DNA from: Linnemannia schmuckeri
Lineage: Eukaryota > Mortierellomycota > Mortierellomycetes > Mortierellales > Mortierellaceae
Direction: 5' to 3'
Assembly (NCBI GenBank): GCA_029449235.1
Contig: JANATG010000005.1
Coordinates: forward strand, 2,046,001 to 2,110,000
Length of the DNA stretch: 64,000 nucleotides
Shown here: positions 1 through 10,978 of the stretch, piece by piece
Layout of the letters: every line of letters starts with the position of its first letter
How positions within the stretch are numbered: position 1 is the first letter of the stretch
Notes under the pieces: model-generated
Told to the model about the DNA's origin: nothing
What the model saw: the letters and a program-made list of their open reading frames with translations, nothing else
Database searches by the model: none
Position numbers and translations under genes: made by a program

Positions 1-1371
1 GAGATGTTGCCCTTTCTTTCTTCAAGAATCCCTTTGCACTTTTTCGAATCATGTCTTTGTTTTTTCTTTGCTTAGCTGGTTTCCTCAATTCTTTACATGA
101 GGGCCAAGAGTGTCTACGCATAGACAGGAAAAAAGGGCTACTTGAGAGTGATCATATCTCACATATCTTTGCGTATTCTCCACCGTTACACCACCCACAA
201 CGGTCCCTTCATCTTCCTTTTCTTTGTTCGCAGTTCACTCCGCCTCTTTTCTCGTAAGCTCTCTCTATTCCATCCCCCTGTAAAAGTAGTTGTTCGTCTT
301 GGCCATTTTGGAGTAACGGGCTTAACTGAAGAATGCTTGTTTTTTCTGTTTGTGTCTCATTTTTTGTTACACGACTTTTTTGTTGTTGTTGTCAAGTCCA
401 GTCATTATGGGTTATCTCAGGATCCTTACGAATTGAGGATAGAGAAGCTTATGACGATCCCTCAGTTTCCTTGGGACCACAAGAGTCAGGGGAGTGAAAG
501 GAGGCTGCTGTGTTTGTTTTTTGAAGACGCATGAAGCGTTGAGCTGGGCATGAGTAATAGAAAACAGGAGTAACGAATGGAGCAGTTTGGACAAGGGTCC
601 ACAGGATGAGTAGATTCATGCCTAGGACTTGACTGGTTAAATGAGACGCGATGAAGGACAAAAATTTTGGATCCATATGAAACGGACGACTCAGAGATCC
701 TCGATCTCACTTTGTCTTGTAAACGTAGTAGGTAAGCACTCGCTCGGTTGCGCACTCATTCGATCGAAGACAAACAAGAAAAACAAACAAACAACAAAGG
801 CAGCGGCATAGCTTTCTTTTTAACGCTTGTTTATTCTTCTTTCTTTCTCGGGATAGAATATTTGCTAAATGGGCAGATGGGCGTAAAATATGAGTGTGTA
901 GTAACATGATGGATGGCATTCTACTCCGGAAGACCTCGACTCGTGTATAGTGCAATACTGCAGTTTAGAGAATAGGTCAAGTGAGCGAGAGAGAGAAGCA
1001 GCTGTTCTCTGAAATAAGCTGGGGTCCCAAAAAGGGGAGGTTCCCAACCCGGCGGTGATGGTGGTGATAAATAAGCCCTTTGTTGGATCCCCATCACTCA
1101 GTTCAGTCAATCAATTACCTCAGTTGATACACCTGCGACTGTTGGTCTCATTTCTTTTCCTATGAAGCAAACAGCATAATAAATGCTTTTCTTCACTCTC
1201 TCTCTCTCTTATCTGCTTTCACTCCTTTTGCTTGTTCCATACAAACACAAACGCTGCCGTCTTCTTTGTCCATATCTCATGCCAACGTCCACACAATCAT
1301 CTGCTCCACATTAGCCATTCCCCTCGCTCCCAATTCTCTCTACTTTGTCCGCTCATACCACCGCTAAAATC
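1..1371. other. Gene-free left edge and leader of the first gene
   Basis: I see no convincing coding sequence here. The stretch has scattered short open frames with no compositional or homology support. The last 200 bases become pyrimidine-rich with a CT run near 1197-1212, as expected for a fungal promoter and 5' untranslated leader of the gene that starts at 1372. Confidence 0.5.
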
Positions 1372-3405
1372 ATGCAGTCCATACAGATGCCCCAGCAGGG
1401 CCCATATCCCCATGAACAACAGCCACAACAAGTGTGCCACTATGCCCACTCGTCCCAACCTTATCAACCTACCATCTCACAGCAACAACAGCAACAACAG
1501 CAACAACAACAGCCACAATACTCGCGCAACTCTTGTACCACAGATGTACAGACCTACAACCACTCTTCCTTTCCTTCTCCTCCTCCTGTTCCTCAATCTA
1601 AAGAGAAACGCTCTCGACGCTGGTTGCTTGCGGGCCGATTTTTTGACAAACGAAAGAGCATCACGCAACCCTTTAACAATATACCTGGTAGGTCATCCAC
1701 GACCCCCAACAACCAACAACCCCCATTGACCATCAACACAAGCTACTACAACAACGGACCTTATTCAGATGAGCAGAGAGTGTCGCCCGTCGGATCTGGG
1801 GGAAGCGGAGGCAGTAACGGAAGTGGTAATAATCATAGTGGCGGCAGCGGTAGTGGCGGTGGCAGCGTTCATCGGCGGTCCAGTCTGGCAGATATTCCCA
1901 AGACCCTGTTTTCTTCACTCCGTCGGGGATCTCATTTCTCTTCATCCGAGATCATCAACAGCAACAAGGAATCCATTGCTGCCAACTATTCTGGCTCTGC
2001 ATCTTCACAGCAACAGTACCAACAGCAGCAGCAGCGGGCCGAGGAGCGGATCGGCAGCCCAGCTTCGAGTTACGAAGATGACGACAGCAACTCTTCTGCC
2101 TCCGGTGGTGACGGTGAAGACGATCAGGACTATGGTCGACAGGAGAACGAATTCCAGCAGCAGCAGCCGGATTCAGCTACCATCTTGACCGCCAACGGAC
2201 TGATGCAGGCTACCATGGCCGTCCCCAAGGGACCTCCACCATCCTACACGACGATGGTGAGCCATCTTTCTCCTGTTCCTGTCAAGAGTATCCTCAAGAA
2301 ACGATCTCCCCCGAGTTCTCCCGCGCAGCAGCAACAGCAGCCGTATACAAAGATGCGACTCAACATCATTAACATGAGCAGCAGTTACGATGTTCACCCT
2401 ATGGCGGCCAGCGATGGACAGATGGGTGGTCTGCTCCGTGCGACGGATCATCGTGCTCGTCTCGAGACCAACTCGCCTATCCCTTCACACCCTCAATTGA
2501 TGCAATCCCAACAGCTGCAGCAGCAGACGAGTAAGAAGCTCCGTAAGTGGACCCCCGCACCCAAAGGTATCCAGCCCCTTCAGTGTCCGACCACACCCGC
2601 CCATTACAACGGATATGGCCCATACGGCGAGAGGAATCTCGGTAATACTACCACCGCAGCCACCACCGTCGTGCCTTTAAAGCTCGGATCGACTGTCGAA
2701 CTGGACGATCATTGCCTGTCACATGGCGGTAGTGGCGGTGACGGAGCAGTCTACCTTGCAGATTTCACACCCGGGATGCAATCGAATGTCTACCAGGACC
2801 GTGGCGGTGAGCGCTCTCAAGGACAGGTGTTGGACTGTCAGATGATGGAGATAGATCCTTCCTTATCCTTCCCTGGTATTACAGTTCCTCCTCCACCAGT
2901 CGCTGATGTCGCCATCGCTTCTGGAGCTCGTGGTTACCAACACCATCCATCTTATTCTCGAGCCCACGATCAGGACTACTACGACGGCGCTAATGGCGTA
3001 TACGCCGGCAACGACCAAAACTCGTTCTCGATGGACGAGGCCCAGTACCCAATGACGACCATGATGCACGAGCGGGATGGCGGGTACGGCTATAAGAGTA
3101 ATGGAGAAGGAAACTACTACGGGAGCATGCGTAACAGCAGTAAGACCAGCGAAAGCGCCGTGGAGGGAATCCTGAGCGATAACGGAATCAGTCATCACCG
3201 GTCCCGAACCATCGGGTTCACAGAGATGATTGAGATCATCCCGGCGCACCGCAAGTCTGAGTACAATCGTCGATCGTACAAGCATGCGACCTTCAAGAAT
3301 CTGACTCCGGACCTCAAGAGTGAAATTAGAGATGAATTGAATACCTACAAGATGCGCGAGATGGCTGTCCATGTCGAGAGTATGGGCAACACCGCCTTCC
3401 ATTGA
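1372..3405 (+). CDS. Gln/Ser/Gly-rich protein with Bni4-like C-terminal PP1-binding block
   Basis: A single-exon frame of 677 residues. The first ATG in frame is at 1372; the open frame begins slightly upstream at a TTG codon. Most of the protein is low complexity: poly-Gln near residues 38-50, Gly/Ser-rich stretches, more Gln runs and an acidic patch, so it is probably disordered. The last 68 residues are different. They hold an RVxF-like docking motif (RTIGF, about 612-616), then EYNRRS, LTPDLKSEIRDELN and a VHVES tail. That order resembles the C-terminal block of fungal Bni4-type regulators that recruit protein phosphatase 1 to sites of cell-wall growth. The resemblance is from memory and not tested. 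AATAAA-like sequence follows the stop at about 3416. The function is inferred only from this tail. Confidence 0.75.
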   Translation: MQSIQMPQQGPYPHEQQPQQVCHYAHSSQPYQPTISQQQQQQQQQQQPQYSRNSCTTDVQTYNHSSFPSPPPVPQSKEKRSRRWLLAGRFFDKRKSITQPFNNIPGRSSTTPNNQQPPLTINTSYYNNGPYSDEQRVSPVGSGGSGGSNGSGNNHSGGSGSGGGSVHRRSSLADIPKTLFSSLRRGSHFSSSEIINSNKESIAANYSGSASSQQQYQQQQQRAEERIGSPASSYEDDDSNSSASGGDGEDDQDYGRQENEFQQQQPDSATILTANGLMQATMAVPKGPPPSYTTMVSHLSPVPVKSILKKRSPPSSPAQQQQQPYTKMRLNIINMSSSYDVHPMAASDGQMGGLLRATDHRARLETNSPIPSHPQLMQSQQLQQQTSKKLRKWTPAPKGIQPLQCPTTPAHYNGYGPYGERNLGNTTTAATTVVPLKLGSTVELDDHCLSHGGSGGDGAVYLADFTPGMQSNVYQDRGGERSQGQVLDCQMMEIDPSLSFPGITVPPPPVADVAIASGARGYQHHPSYSRAHDQDYYDGANGVYAGNDQNSFSMDEAQYPMTTMMHERDGGYGYKSNGEGNYYGSMRNSSKTSESAVEGILSDNGISHHRSRTIGFTEMIEIIPAHRKSEYNRRSYKHATFKNLTPDLKSEIRDELNTYKMREMAVHVESMGNTAFH

Positions 3406-4148
3406 AATTGATGAAATAAATAAAAACTGTATCTTAGTGTTATGGCTCGTGTGATGTGAGTGAGAGAAAAGAAGGAGAGTTCATTTATCTGGGAGAGATG
3501 AGGTAGTGGGTGCGGTGCAAGGGGGGGGGTTGTGTAGAACGTTAACGTTACCCACGGCCCTCCCACGTGGGACGTTTTGTGTTTATGTGTTTTGTATCCA
3601 TGGATCGAGGAGATGAAAGTCTAAAAGGGGGCCACCCGATCGCAACTCCAAAATGTCAAAACATACATAAACGCGCCCCTTTCCGTCATCTCTCTGTCGC
3701 TTCATATATCTGAAGAATGTCAAAAAGACATACAGACCGACATACTGCAGAGTCAGGTAGTCAGAGAGTCAAAGAGTCAGAGAGAGACAGAGAGAAAAAG
3801 TGGCGGACAGGAGCAGGTCGCTGTGTTTTATTTGGCTTTACAGTTCACGAACTACCTTATATCTTTTTTTCTTCGTCGCCTACTACACCCCTTCATTAGA
3901 ACTTGCATAGAGGAAGATGACTCGGTTATGCCCTTTAGCCTGTGAGAACAAGATTTATATGCAGCCTTTGCAGCGTCTAGATTCACTCTCTCAAGGAGTA
4001 CCGTCCTGTTATTTGCTTTAGTGCTTGTATAGAGTGTAAACAAGTGGGCTGCCAGGAGTGGGTCTCCGCAGATAGGTCTACGCTCCGCTTAGGTTCTGGG
4101 ATCCAAATTTTCAACGCTACTCCTCAACTCCGGTAGAAATATCTCTTT

Positions 4149-4150
<2 letters not shown>

Positions 4151-4186
<36 letters not shown>
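4151..4186. repeat. Poly(T) tract, 36 bases
   Basis: An uninterrupted run of T about 300 bases upstream of the permease start codon. Such poly(dA:dT) tracts in fungal promoters exclude nucleosomes. Its exact length may be unreliable in the assembly. Confidence 0.9.
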
Positions 4187-4278
4187 CAGAGGCAGCAGCA
4201 GCGAGAAGCAGAAGAACTTGTCTCTGCCGTTTTCCAAAAACCAGTCATCCCTATCGCCCCTCCTCGAGGCTCGAAGGG

Positions 4279-4285
4279 TATAAAA
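4279..4285 (+). promoter_or_regulatory. TATA box (TATAAAA) of the permease gene
   Basis: A perfect TATAAAA lies about 200 bases upstream of the ATG at 4487, followed by a C/T-rich leader. The distance fits a fungal TATA box with a 5' leader of about 100-170 bases. Confidence 0.55.
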
Positions 4286-4294
4286 GGGCGCCGG

Positions 4295-4330
4295 TCTACC
4301 TCTTAAGTTCCCGTTTTCTACCTCTTAAGT
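4295..4330. repeat. 14-bp direct repeat just after the TATA box
   Basis: The sequence tctacctcttaagt occurs at 4295-4308 and again at 4317-4330, 22 bases apart (start to start). It lies at the expected transcription start region of the permease gene. Function is unknown. Confidence 0.7.
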
Positions 4331-4486
4331 AAATTTTTCTTCCCTTCAACCCTCCCTCCCCTTCTACACATATTTACATACCCTCACATACTCCGCCACC
4401 TCATTTTTTTTTCTCTCTCACATCACATCTCCATCACATTATCCTTTTCTCCACTCCCACTCTCCCACCCTCCCTCATAATATACC

Positions 4487-6558
4487 ATGACCTTTGCCGT
4501 CGACAAGAAGGCAGGTCGCCCCGAATCATCGACCACAATCTCCAGCGATGATGTCCCAGCCACCGCTAACAAGGATCAGGAAAGCAACGCTCCCTACGGC
4601 GGCGACCTTATGGCTGAGCGTCCCGAACAAGGAAGCAACATGTCGGCCTTCTTCAACATTGTCTGTGTCGTTGCCGGAACAGGAACCCTTGGTCTCCCCT
4701 ACAGTTTGGCCAAAGGTATGTTGTACCCTTTCTTTCTTTGTTTTTCGTATTTACGTTTTGACATTGAGAGTTTACAACCAAGTGGGAGATACATACATGG
4801 TTTTTGGGTTACACAAATCGAATTATTGTTCACAACGTCCATCTCTAATCTCTCCCCTTCGACACAACAAAAATTAATCACTTCCTTTCATTAACTCTTT
4901 TACTACCCTTGACTCATCATTAGGTGGATGGATCGGCGTCGGAATCCTGATCTTGTCCATGATCATGTCGATCTACACCGGCATCCTGATCATCAAATGC
5001 ATTTACTACAACGGTCATACCCGTCTGGCCTCATATCAAGAAATTGGACAGCACGCCTTTGGCAGGATAGGTCTCATCGCCGTCTGGTTCTTCCATACCT
5101 CGATTGTTCTGGGTGCTCCTATTATGTATTTTATTCTTTCAGGAACTGAGATCAGAGGGTTGACAGAGGCTCATGTGAACATCCCCGAAAAGGCTTGGAT
5201 CTGGATCTGTTGTGGAGTCGTTTCTATTCCTTTTGTGCTTATGAAGTCGTTGAAGGAGGTTTCTTTGTTGAGGTAAGCATTTATTTTTTCTTTTGTCCCC
5301 TCGTCCCTCCTCCCCACTTTTTTTTCTTACTCTCGTCACAGGAATAACAACGAGGAGACAACAACAGGAACAAGGAATAAGGAACAAGGAACAAGGCAAA
5401 AGGAACAAAAGGAACGACAGACAGTCAGGAACAAGACGGCGAACCAACCAAGACAAGACCCTGGGAAGAAGAAGAAGACAGGGAAAAAGAGGACGGACGA
5501 ACGAGCGAACGATGGAATGAAAGAAAAGAACATCGCTTTTGAAACATACAAAGAAAATAAGGATCAGTTTTGAAACTCCATCACTGATTGAAACGGTTCA
5601 TTTTTGGACAACGGATTTTGATTGAACAACGATGTACCGAGAAAAGGGGGAAATGCGGAAGAGGGCGAACATCACGACAGTCACCAGCAACGGCTGTTTG
5701 ATATGGATATCGACATCCATTTAAATGTAGGGATCCGATTGTTTGCTAACTGTCCTATTCCGCTTATTTCTGATAACCAATAATAGTATCTTTGGAGTCA
5801 TTGCAACAGCAGTCTTGGTTGGCGTGACAATGGTCGAGTCCGGACTGGACTACAAGAACCATAAGGACACCATCCAGTACGACGCCGTCATCCTCCGCAA
5901 CCTCCCCATCGCCGTTGCTACCATCTCCGTCTGCTTCGGAGGAAACGTCGTCTACATGCACGTCGAGGAATCCATGCGCTACCCCCGTTCCTGGAACAAG
6001 GTCCTCGTTTGGGCCATGATCGCCTGCTGTCTCATGTATGCCATGGTCGCTGTTCCCGGCTACCTCACCTACGGTCCTTCGTCTCAATCGCCCATCCTCG
6101 GATCTTTGCCCGAGGGTACCTCCAGAAAGGTCGCTACCATCATGATTGTCGCCCACGTCCTGTTGGCCGCCCCCGTGTTGATGACATCGTTTGCGTTGGA
6201 GGTCGAGCGTGTGTTTGATGTTTCGGTCGAGAAGCGCGGTGTTTTCAAGGAGAGATTGTACCGAACATTCACGCGGTTGATCATCATGGGTGCTGTTGGA
6301 GGCATTGCTTGCTTGGTGCCCTTCTTTGACTCTTTCTTGTCGCTCTTGGGAGCCTTGGGCAACTGTATGTTGATCTATGTGCTGCCCATCTTCTTCTACT
6401 GGCGCTTGATTGGCTGGAGACAGATGCCCTGGTACGAGCTGTTGTGGTGCGCTATCATCCTCATTATTGGATTGCTTGGATGTGTCATTGGCTCTATCGA
6501 TGCCATTAAGGCCCTCCACCATGACTTTACTTATGGTCGCCCTGCCCCAGCCCAATAA
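4487..6558 (+). CDS. Amino-acid permease, Aa_trans/AAAP family (vacuolar AVT-like)
   Basis: Three exons join in phase: 4487-4715, 4924-5272 and 5787-6558, giving 449 residues. Introns start gtatgt and gtaagc. The hydrophilic N-terminus (about 50 residues) leads into the first membrane helix, with NIVCVVAGTGTLGLPYSLAKGGW, the typical AAAP motif rich in glycine at the unwound part of TM1. About ten or eleven hydrophobic segments follow. Family members are proton-coupled amino-acid transporters. Fungal members of this size with a short N-tail are usually vacuolar exporters or importers (AVT group), but substrate and direction cannot be read from sequence. The second intron (514 bases) is long for this genome and carries a purine-rich degenerate (GGAACAA)n stretch at 5340-5450. 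Confidence 0.9.
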
Positions 6559-9500
6559 TTCTTGTCCCATTTTTCTTTTCTCATTTAATCAATTTGCATT
6601 TCTTACTTCACCACATCTACCATCTCCTTCCTCCCAGCATTGTTTTTTTGCCCGCACTCAAAACCAATTAGCATACTTTTACTTTCTCCTTGTCAATAAT
6701 AACACTATAAACACGTACAAAAACAACAACTCAAACGCATGAGGGATGTGATAGGACTGGGATGGGGATGGGATGAGGATTTTCGTAACCTAAAGCGGTA
6801 AACCAGTCTACTTGTTCACTTCGCGACCGCAGACATCGGCTCATGCAACACGTTTTTTTTGTGTCTTGTTTTCTCACCTGGGACATTCTTCGCTTCGCCT
6901 CTCCCCAGCCATCTCTGTTTTCCTTTCTTTCTTTTGCATTCATGGATCGCGATTCCCACGTGGACGGATTACAGCAGCAGCAGCCTAGAGCAGTAGCAAC
7001 AGGATGAACAGCACGTTTCTTTTACCGTTGTACCGTGGACTGACTCGATCTTCCCAGATGCATATCCTCATTCCTTAGCTATATTTTGTGTTTCTAATAC
7101 GCGATGGCCCTGATCGGATTCCTGTTCGATTGTGACCCCACCCTATTTCTTCAGGCTCCGAGAAACCCTGATCATCTTCGAATTTTTTTTTGGGGTGATG
7201 GTTGACGGCAGTGATGGTTGGTGGGACACAGAGATGAGGTGATAAACATCACATACAGTTAGTAGTATTCTTAGTGGCAAGAACGATAGATCTATGAGCA
7301 TTTCCATTTTCTCCTTCACATTTACTTCTCAACCATGTGGCATGATACATCTTGGCAAAATAAAAAAAAAAAAATAGGACGCGTAAGACGCGGTAATTGA
7401 ATAATCTGCCTCGATGCGATGCAATATATTTGTTAGAAGAATCGCGCGATTGTAATCCCGCGAGCACCTTGCCTGGATGCTGATGCCCCTGAGCATGGTG
7501 GCTATTCTCTCAGTCTCACACATGTATTTGTTAGCCCCATCTCTTTCTTAGTCTAGTCCATGTACCCCTAAGTTGTACAATACACATGGTAGTGTTTGGT
7601 CCTTTTGCTTTTTGCCTTTTGCTTTTTTTTTTTTTTTTCTGTTTTTTTGCTTCATGGTGTGTATGTGTATGTGCCAGCTCATGATTCATCTTGGCACTCC
7701 CAGGAAACAAACAGGTATCGCTTTTGCCTTACATTTTGGTGGCGCAAGAACAAGGGGTTAAAAAGTAAACTCATCAGCGGATCAAAAATCACAAAGTGAT
7801 GAGCACAGACCAGGTCTTTGTTCACTTTAGCCTTCCCCTTCACATGTTGCCCCACCACAAAAACACCACAAAGAAAACAAAGGAGGGATTAGGTAGAAGG
7901 AGAGAATAGGATTTGCTCTTGTTGTCCGTTTGTGAACATGTTGTGTAAATCCAAACGTTCGACTAAACCAAAATGCCGAGATGTATGTTGTTTATGTTTG
8001 TGTATGTGTATGGCCACCAATTGTACACAAAAGGTTCCAGTGGGCTTCTAACTTTTGGCAGTATGTAAGAGGAATGTAAGGTTGGGAACAGCAATTGCAT
8101 GAGGACTTGTACTTCAGAGGTGTGAGAAAAGAGAAGGGTCCCTGGAAGTGAAAAGCATAGTCCAAGGAAGAGAAGAACAGAAATAAAAAACATCGGAAAG
8201 TGACAGGAAACAACAAAAAATTCTGGCGCAGACTTAATTGAAAACGCCAGGCTTTTTTTTTTTTTTTTGCAAAGGGACGGACTGAAAGGTCCCTGATCGT
8301 CCAAACATGTGTGCCATGATTTTGTGGGGAGACGATGTGGAGAGTTGTTGAAGAACACGTATGATAACAAAAAAAAAGTTGGTTCTCAGAATGCTCTCGC
8401 ACTGTACGTTATTTTCACTCTCCCTAAAGCTCTTTTTTTTTTTTTTTTTTGCCAAGAGGTAAGAAGGGAGTCACGAAGAGGGTTTGATAAAACCCACTCT
8501 AGAGGAAGTAAAAAAAGAAGTCACTCCTTGATCCAAAATGGAGTTCATAGCTTGACACTTTTTGACTAATGCCAATGCGCGTTCAAATCAAGAACATGCA
8601 CATACAATTAATAACGTCTGTTCTTCTTAACCACGATCTTGGCAAAGCAAAAAAATATCTTGTGAGCAGAGTGGGACACATGCATTGGGAGAAAGCATAG
8701 CCAATTAGCCGCTGGAGCGAAGCAAACCACCGTGGTTGTACACATGGACCTCTCGTTGAACGACATTCAAGAACGACCGCATACGATTGATCTTGTTACA
8801 AAACAACAACTAAAGAAAAAGAGACCGTGAGCTTGGACTTCTTTGTCTTATCTCTTCTCCTAATTGCATTAATGCGCGCGGTGACCGCAAGATTTTTTTT
8901 GTCTGTGTGAAAGGTGATAAAATGGCACCAATAGCTTAGGTTTTCATGTCTTGGCATTTTTGTTTTATTCTCGTGTACCAAAGTCCAAAGGCTAATGTTA
9001 AGACGCGTTCAGGCCCCTTTCATTTACTCCTTTCTCTCCTTGTACAGTAGTTTTATTTTTCATGTGTCAACGGCAAAACAACAAACAACAACTATGTAAT
9101 TGTCATTGACCATGGTCTCTACCTCTCTCAAATCACCTTGATGCTGGCGATTGCCTCAGTCTTCTCAGGGGGTCAAAACACCATACACTCTCAGAAGTGA
9201 GTCGGTTTCTACTCACTGTTCACCAGAACAAGCGAGCATGTTGACCTTGTCCCAGTTGGGAAGAGGAGGAGAGGAGGGCTTTTCCACTCTCCGTGTTCAT
9301 CATGGGTCTGGGAACAAAAAATGTGTGTTGTTCGCTTTAGACACCACCTTTTGCAAAATTTTTGGATTCACCTCCATGAGTGACATCTCTTTTTTTAGTG
9401 GCGCACAGTTCCCCTGTTAGCACACTCTCTCCTCTTGTCCCTCGTCCCCAATGGATTTTCTGTATGAGTGTGCTGCAGAGAAGAAAAAAATGATGAGGGA

Positions 9501-10978
9501 GGAGGAAGAACTGGGATGGAATGGGGGTTGGGAGCTCACATGCACCACGTACGAAAATACACAAAAGTCGGACGTCTTGAAATAACAAGAGCAAAACAAA
9601 CAAAACTAAACAAACAAAACAAAACAAAACAAAACAAATCAGACGTAAACGCAGAACAAAAAAAAGGCGCGCCAAGGGCTGAATGTCGATTTTTTAACGA
9701 GTCCATTAGGGTTCTGAGCACCTTCAAACCTCGCCCAATTTTTTTGGGGTAAAAGAAAGTGAATACATTTTGTCGTCACAGTTCAACAGTCGTTAGCATC
9801 CTCTAGTTTAAAGCTGGATCTCAGTCCTTCTTGCTTTTCACCTTTGGGATGCTATGAAGAGCAGAGCAGTCTAGCTCAGATCTAACGCAGGGGTCGTTCT
9901 CGAGCGCGTGAGGGATGCGTTTGAAATCAAAATACGCCAACACATTACATCTTTCACATCCCAGTGTCAACGAGCGAGTGATGGCGAGAGAAAAAGAGGC
10001 AACGGGGATGGGAGGAGAGAAGGAGCGAGAATGAGAGAGAGCAATGGGTTGTACAACCATGCTCCCCCTTCATTGCCCACGGTTCTTGGCTTTTTTATTC
10101 TTGTAATTCGTTGGTGATACGAGCAATCAATCACAAAGGCGCCGAACTTCATTGAGCACGTTCTTTTATTCTTGCAAACCTCGTTGTCGAATGGGTTTGT
10201 TTTCTCGTTCTTCTTTTCTTTTCCTTCTCCTTGCTCTTCGTGTTAGATTACATCTAGTCTTCACTCAGGTTATCTTTCATGAACAACTCCTCGCTGACGT
10301 GCACTCATTGGTGAGATGAGGGAGTGAGAATAAGAAGAAAGGAAGAGGAGGACCAGGGTATGTGCGAATGAGTAAGAGGTATGAGGGGGGAATGGTCATG
10401 AATCCTCAATTCTTTGTTGTTGAGAGCACTTGCTAAAGAGTAGCTTCGATGTATCTACCAGTCATCATCAAGCAACTGATCTTTCCACATCACTTTAATA
10501 GGTGATTTTTTCATTCACTCTAAACTGTATTGGTCTCTCATACTTGTCTCATTCACTTTCCCCTGTCTCTTGACTGAGTACATAGCCCTGAACTGAACTG
10601 AACTGATTAGCTGGCAAAATCGCTGGTTGTTGGATCCGTGGACAGGTACTCTCTCACTCAGTCACTCGGACAAGTGGTAAAAGAAAAAAAAAGTACATAA
10701 AGACCGTTGATCCCCACTTGCTCCTCCACTTCTTTTCACTCTTCTCATTTCTTTCTTTCTTTACTTCATTGTCAATTGCTTCTTTCTTTCGTCCGTCTGT
10801 CCTTTCACTCACTCACTCACTCACTCACTCACTCACTCACTACCTCTCTTCCTTCACTCATCCTTACTCTTGCACTTGTATCATCAACTCCTTCTCTCCC
10901 TCCTCTGTACATTTCTCCCTCAACACTCATACCCTAGCACTCCTCGCTACCCTCTTTCACTAAACAACAAAACCAACA
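6559..10978. other. Large gene-free interval (4.4 kb)
   Basis: No open frame here has coding character or a recognisable motif on either strand. The sequence is AT-rich with many A/T homopolymers (for example 7628-7640, 8253-8268, 8432-8450) and an AAAAC-type run at 9590-9640. I found no tRNA box pattern. It likely holds the 3' end of the permease transcript and the promoter of the P450 gene. Decayed sequence or a non-coding transcript cannot be excluded. Confidence 0.45.
10805..10841. repeat. (CACT)n microsatellite
   Basis: About nine tandem copies of a CACT tetranucleotide lie in the pyrimidine-rich leader 140-175 bases upstream of the P450 start codon. Confidence 0.9.

Larger units (their letters stand above)
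3406..4486. other. Intergenic promoter region of the permease gene
   Basis: No gene is visible. The region has a palindromic CACGTG-type E-box near 3554-3566, a 36-base T run, a TATA box, a short direct repeat and a pyrimidine-rich leader before the ATG at 4487. Short open frames around 3717-4043 lack any coding character. Confidence 0.5.

Noticed and set aside
5764..6570. 268-codon minus-strand frame
   Set aside because: It is antisense to the third exon of the amino-acid permease and has no protein-like features.
7090..7160. Possible tRNA B-box (ttcgatt near 7124)
   Set aside because: No matching A-box or cloverleaf stems were found around it.
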